The notes under the pieces were generated by a model. It was not told the origin of the DNA and ran no database searches. It saw nothing but the letters and a program-made list of their open reading frames with translations. DNA of 10,871 nt from Porphyromonadaceae bacterium UBA2720 (GTDB lineage Bacteria > Bacteroidota > Bacteroidia > Bacteroidales > Muribaculaceae). Shown here piece after piece: positions 8,211 through 10,871 of the stretch. How positions within the stretch are numbered: position 1 is the stretch's first letter; each line of letters opens with the position of its first letter. The DNA lies in the NCBI GenBank assembly GCA_002353885.1, contig DEKO01000056.1, positions 23,116 through 33,986 on the forward strand. Reading direction: 5' to 3'. Made by a program: the position numbers and the translations under genes.

Positions 8211-8237
8211 CAAAGTTAGTCTTTTTCCTCTATAAAA
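8211..8237 (-). promoter_or_regulatory. Bacteroidetes-type (primary sigma) promoter of the lipoprotein-sigma operon
   Basis: On the minus strand, TAACTTTG (8218 to 8211) is a perfect match to the Bacteroidetes -7 element TAnnTTTG. Upstream, a T-rich GTTTT (8238-8234) lies near the position expected for the -33 TTTG but does not match it fully. The predicted transcript start falls a few bases downstream, leaving a short leader before ATG 8184. The element lies between the terminator of lipoprotein A and lipoprotein B. The match is to the housekeeping sigma consensus, so baseline expression of the operon probably does not need its own ECF sigma factor. Confidence 0.65.
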
Positions 8238-8302
8238 CGCACGACTGGGTTAAATAAAGCACATTGCAGCCCGATTTTTAAAGATATTTAATCCAAAATA
8301 AC

Positions 8303-8335
8303 AAAAAATGGGCGATAGCTTATGTCTATCGCCCA
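8303..8335 (-). terminator. Strong intrinsic terminator after lipoprotein A
   Basis: On the minus strand a perfect stem GGGCGATAG / CTATCGCCC (9 bp, 10 with the flanking T-A pair) encloses a 7-base loop (ACATAAG) and is followed by six T. It begins 35 bases after the stop of lipoprotein A. No T run follows on the plus strand. It ends the TonB receptor/lipoprotein A unit and isolates the downstream promoter. Confidence 0.92.
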
Positions 8336-8370
8336 CATTAAAACTATGTGGTTATTGGAGAATAAATCAA

Positions 8371-9216
8371 TTAAAGGTATAGACGGCCGCTGTTCTCATA
8401 CTCGCCGCCCATGCACTTGAAGTAGATAGAGTAGCTCTTGTGGACGATGTCGACATCAATCATCAGGTCATCGATGGTGCTGCGCTCAAAGGGTATCTCA
8501 ACCGTGCCCTGTTGGTACAGACCGGTAATGCCGGTGCCTGTGACGGTGTAGCCAGTAGCTGTTCCGGCAATGGTCACATGCTCATCATACGGAATGCGGA
8601 TTGTCATCTTCGGTGACGAACTCTCGCCCAACTGGAACTGGACGTTGTTCAGCAGCAGGTTGCCCGCATAGTTGCCATCGCTGTTAAGGCCACACTTGAA
8701 GATGAAATAAGGTTCATTGGCGTTGGCATAGTCTAGGTTCTCATCAGCCAGCGCTGACAAGATGCTGGTGGGGTAGACGTAGACTTGCGATGTGGCACGT
8801 TCGCTCACGACAGTATATCTCAGACTATACATCTTGAGCGATAGGTTGGTGCTACAGCGGATGTCTTTCACTTGATAGCCATCCATCACGTTATAGCTGG
8901 TGCCGGTCAACACAAACTGGTCGCGAGCGGTGTAAGTCACCTTCATAGCGTCAAACATCAGGTTGACGGTCATGGGATGAAGAGCTGCGAATTTGGTGCC
9001 AAGCACTTGCAAGCATGCGGTGTCGGCCAGATAGTTCAGGTCAAAGCGCAGCTTGCTGCCGGCATAATCAAAGAAGTTGTCGCCTGTCACAGTCTTGCTC
9101 ATCATGTCGGTCACACCGAAACTCAGTTTGTCTTCTCGCACTGGGCTGTCATCGCCGCACGACGCCACTCCCAGCATCATGGCTCCAAGAGCCACAATCG
9201 TCATAATCTTTTTCAT
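8371..9216 (-). CDS. Lipoprotein A (unknown function, downstream of TonB-dependent receptor)
   Basis: 281 residues. The signal peptide MKKIMTIVALGAMMLGVAS ends in a lipobox VASC (Cys20), followed by GDDSP, an acidic start like those of lipoproteins B and C. The rest is a Thr/Tyr-rich, probably beta-strand protein: QFVLTGTSYNVMDGY (about 100-114), a strand-rich centre, then VTIAGTATGYTVTG at 214-227, which resembles the SGYRLTG element of the other two lipoproteins in a similar place before the C-terminus. It has no SusD-like helical repeats and no enzyme motif that I recognise. It starts 120 AT-rich bases after the receptor gene with no terminator or clear promoter between, so co-transcription with the receptor is likely. 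A role as accessory to the receptor, or as a surface-bound binding protein, is inference only. Confidence 0.85.
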   Translation of the reverse strand: MKKIMTIVALGAMMLGVASCGDDSPVREDKLSFGVTDMMSKTVTGDNFFDYAGSKLRFDLNYLADTACLQVLGTKFAALHPMTVNLMFDAMKVTYTARDQFVLTGTSYNVMDGYQVKDIRCSTNLSLKMYSLRYTVVSERATSQVYVYPTSILSALADENLDYANANEPYFIFKCGLNSDGNYAGNLLLNNVQFQLGESSSPKMTIRIPYDEHVTIAGTATGYTVTGTGITGLYQQGTVEIPFERSTIDDLMIDVDIVHKSYSIYFKCMGGEYENSGRLYL

Positions 9217-9336
9217 TTCTTTTTACTTATTTAATATTATCCTATTATTCAGTTGTTATCACTTATTAAAACAGATTACAGAAACAACACATAACAACAG
9301 ATTTTTTGTGTTTTTATTGTTCATGTTGTTTGAATT
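9217..9336 (-). other. AT-rich spacer between receptor and lipoprotein A
   Basis: This 120-base, very AT-rich stretch holds no open frame, no TAnnTTTG element and no hairpin with a T tract. The imperfect pair AACAACAT ... ATGTGTTGTT does not form a terminator-like stem. The last bases before ATG 9216 are A-rich (AAAAAGAAATG), as is common upstream of Bacteroidetes starts. Confidence 0.5.
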
Positions 9337-10871
9337 TTATCCATTTAAATAGAATCTGAGCGTTGCACCCATCGTACGCCCCTGACCGCGTTGTAAGAAC
9401 TCGTGCCCGATTGACACAAAATAGAATGTGCTAAACTGTGTGTCAGTCAGGTTGCGGCCCCACACTTGCAACGAGTACCTTTTGCCTGCCAATGTCACAC
9501 TGGCACCCAATTGACCATAGAAAGGCTGACGCATCGTGTTGGCCTCATTCCAGTAAATCTCGCCCGCACCGCGCACATTGGCATCCAGAGTTAGATGCTG
9601 CGCCCAGTCGCCACCCTTGAGGTCAATCAAGTGAGTGATTTGAGCAAACAAGGTGTGTTTGGGGCTATAGGGCACATAACGGTGGCGGTAGTCGGCTTTG
9701 CCATCGTTATACTCGACAAACCTGGCGTCGGTAAAACCATAACTGACCAACATGTTTCCGCCTGTCCATGGTCTGGCGTGAATTGACAATTCTCCGCCCC
9801 AACTGCGTGTCTTCCCGGCATTGGTCATCACGCGACCCGTGGTGGTCCCGTCAGGAAAAATTGTCATTTGACGGTCACGGCAATCTATGTAGAAGATGCT
9901 TGCGTCGGTAGTCAACCGGCCGTCCCAGGCCGTCCAGTGCAAGCCCAACTCGTAGTTCCATGCCTTCTCGGGGCGATAGCCCACTATCTGGTTGACATCA
10001 TAGGATGCACCGATGCCCATCAAGCGCATCAGCCGCTGTTGCAGCACATCGCTGAACATCTGAGTGTTGAACCCGCCAGCCTTCGAGCCCTTGGCGATGG
10101 TGGCAAAGATGCTGGCTGGTAGGGTCGTATCGAAGTCGTAGCTGACGCTGAACCTGGGTAGCAGTTGCAAGAAGTCCTTCTTGAGTGTGCCGCGGTCATT
10201 AATGTCGATGTCGTCGTGTGCATAAACGCTGCCATCTGACTGACGTAAGGTGCTGTATCCCGTGTTGGTGTGGCTGTGATAGCGCAACGTGGCATGCTCG
10301 TAGTCCAGTCGCAATCCGGCAGTAAAGGTCAACCGATTCCAACGATAACTCGACTGGTGATAAATAGCTGCACCCCATGTGGGCATGGTGAAATCGCTGC
10401 CCAACACAAACTGCCGCTCATCCCAGACTATGGGGTAGTTGGGCAGTGCTTCATTGCGGTGTCGCTCGATGAGTTGGCCGATGCCAGTGTCCTTGAATGT
10501 CACGGGTGCCTGCATGTTGGAATGGCGATAGTAGCCAAATGCGCCCACCGTCCACTGATATTTGCTCTCGGCATGGCTGCGTGCCACCAAATCTTCGGTC
10601 ACCGCATGCTCCTGTCGCGCTTGGGTCAGCGTGAAGTAGGGCAGGGGGGTGAAGTCCTGGTCCAGTGTCATGTTGTCATTGATATATTGGTAACTCGTGA
10701 TGCTTGACAGGGTGTAATGAGCATTGCGCTTCTGTATGGTCAGTCCATCCATGATGGCTGTTCGGCGATAGAAGCACGTGTCGTTATAGGCAATCTGGCC
10801 CGTCTGGGTGTATTCGTAGGGGTAACCGCCCTGGCGGCTCACCGACAGCGACAGGGTGTTGTTCACGCGCC
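9337..10871 (-). CDS. TonB-dependent outer-membrane receptor, C-terminal barrel part (N-terminus beyond window)
   Basis: About 511 codons are visible, open to the window edge; the apparent start at 10866 is an internal GTG (Val) and not a true start, since the frame continues with Arg upstream. The visible part is a series of amphipathic beta strands with aromatic girdles, the barrel of a TonB-dependent receptor. Diagnostic pieces are the FATIAKGSKAGGFN stretch (coded at about 10065-10104), typical of siderophore- and pesticin-type receptors, WNYELGLHWTAWDGRL, the N-A-G-K-T-R-S-W-G-G-E-L strand that precedes the last barrel strands, NLTDTQF, and the terminal strand GRTMGATLRFYLNG with aromatics near the end. 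The signal peptide, TonB box and plug lie outside. Family knowledge: these receptors import iron complexes, vitamins or sugars using energy from TonB-ExbBD. No SusD gene follows, so a SusC-type glycan partner is less likely; the ligand cannot be told. Confidence 0.93.
   Translation of the reverse strand, partial: RVNNTLSLSVSRQGGYPYEYTQTGQIAYNDTCFYRRTAIMDGLTIQKRNAHYTLSSITSYQYINDNMTLDQDFTPLPYFTLTQARQEHAVTEDLVARSHAESKYQWTVGAFGYYRHSNMQAPVTFKDTGIGQLIERHRNEALPNYPIVWDERQFVLGSDFTMPTWGAAIYHQSSYRWNRLTFTAGLRLDYEHATLRYHSHTNTGYSTLRQSDGSVYAHDDIDINDRGTLKKDFLQLLPRFSVSYDFDTTLPASIFATIAKGSKAGGFNTQMFSDVLQQRLMRLMGIGASYDVNQIVGYRPEKAWNYELGLHWTAWDGRLTTDASIFYIDCRDRQMTIFPDGTTTGRVMTNAGKTRSWGGELSIHARPWTGGNMLVSYGFTDARFVEYNDGKADYRHRYVPYSPKHTLFAQITHLIDLKGGDWAQHLTLDANVRGAGEIYWNEANTMRQPFYGQLGASVTLAGKRYSLQVWGRNLTDTQFSTFYFVSIGHEFLQRGQGRTMGATLRFYLNG

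Noticed and set aside
8279..8295. Imperfect AT palindrome TTTAAAGATATTTAA upstream of the lipoprotein B promoter as an operator
   Set aside because: It is short, AT-only and mismatched at the centre, so chance in an AT-rich spacer explains it.
9868..10707. Plus-strand frames opposite the TonB receptor barrel
   Set aside because: The minus-strand frame codes a clear receptor barrel; the plus frames show no family features.
1..10871. CRISPR arrays, tRNA or rRNA genes, insertion sequences, attachment sites
   Set aside because: No regularly spaced repeats, no transposase or integrase frame and no tRNA-like cloverleaf was found on reading; coding density is high throughout.

Overview
The window looks like a chromosomal segment of a member of the Bacteroidales (Prevotella/Muribaculaceae/Bacteroides type; the family cannot be settled by reading). 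The reasons are a Bacteroidetes-type promoter element TAnnTTTG, lipoproteins with a Cys-Gly-Asp/Ser-Asp start, a large thioester-less alpha-2-macroglobulin of the kind seen in Bacteroides, a TonB-dependent receptor, and mostly weak Shine-Dalgarno signals. Every gene I can support is on the minus strand, so the natural reading order is from high to low coordinates. The long plus-strand open frames are shadows of these genes.

Layout in transcription order: (1) 10871-9337, the C-terminal barrel part of a TonB-dependent outer-membrane receptor whose plug lies outside the window. (2) 9216-8371, lipoprotein A, followed by a strong intrinsic terminator (8335-8303). (3) A new promoter near 8237-8211, then a tight five-gene unit: lipoprotein B (8184-7276), lipoprotein C (7256-6402), an ECF sigma factor (6396-5839), a single-pass membrane protein that is probably its anti-sigma factor (5805-5398), and a small secreted Spy/CpxP-like helical protein (5382-4957). 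This unit is closed by a second intrinsic terminator (4939-4913). (4) 4856 to the window edge, 1618 visible codons of a giant exported alpha-2-macroglobulin-like protein whose C-terminus lies outside.

The most interesting structure is the five-gene unit. An ECF sigma factor, a membrane anti-sigma candidate without any cysteine (hence not a zinc-binding anti-sigma) and a secreted LTxxQ-type helical protein form a plausible envelope-sensing module, analogous in layout to CnrH-CnrY-CnrX of Cupriavidus. It is transcribed behind two acidic-start lipoproteins that look like divergent relatives of each other and of lipoprotein A, sharing a 'VTxSGYRLTG'-like segment in their C-terminal part. The sigma gene starts only 5 bases after the stop of lipoprotein C, so regulator and lipoproteins are physically coupled. 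I infer that the module senses the state of the envelope or outer-membrane proteins and that the lipoproteins are part of the same circuit or its input. The sequence does not show the substrate of the TonB receptor or the biochemical role of the lipoproteins.
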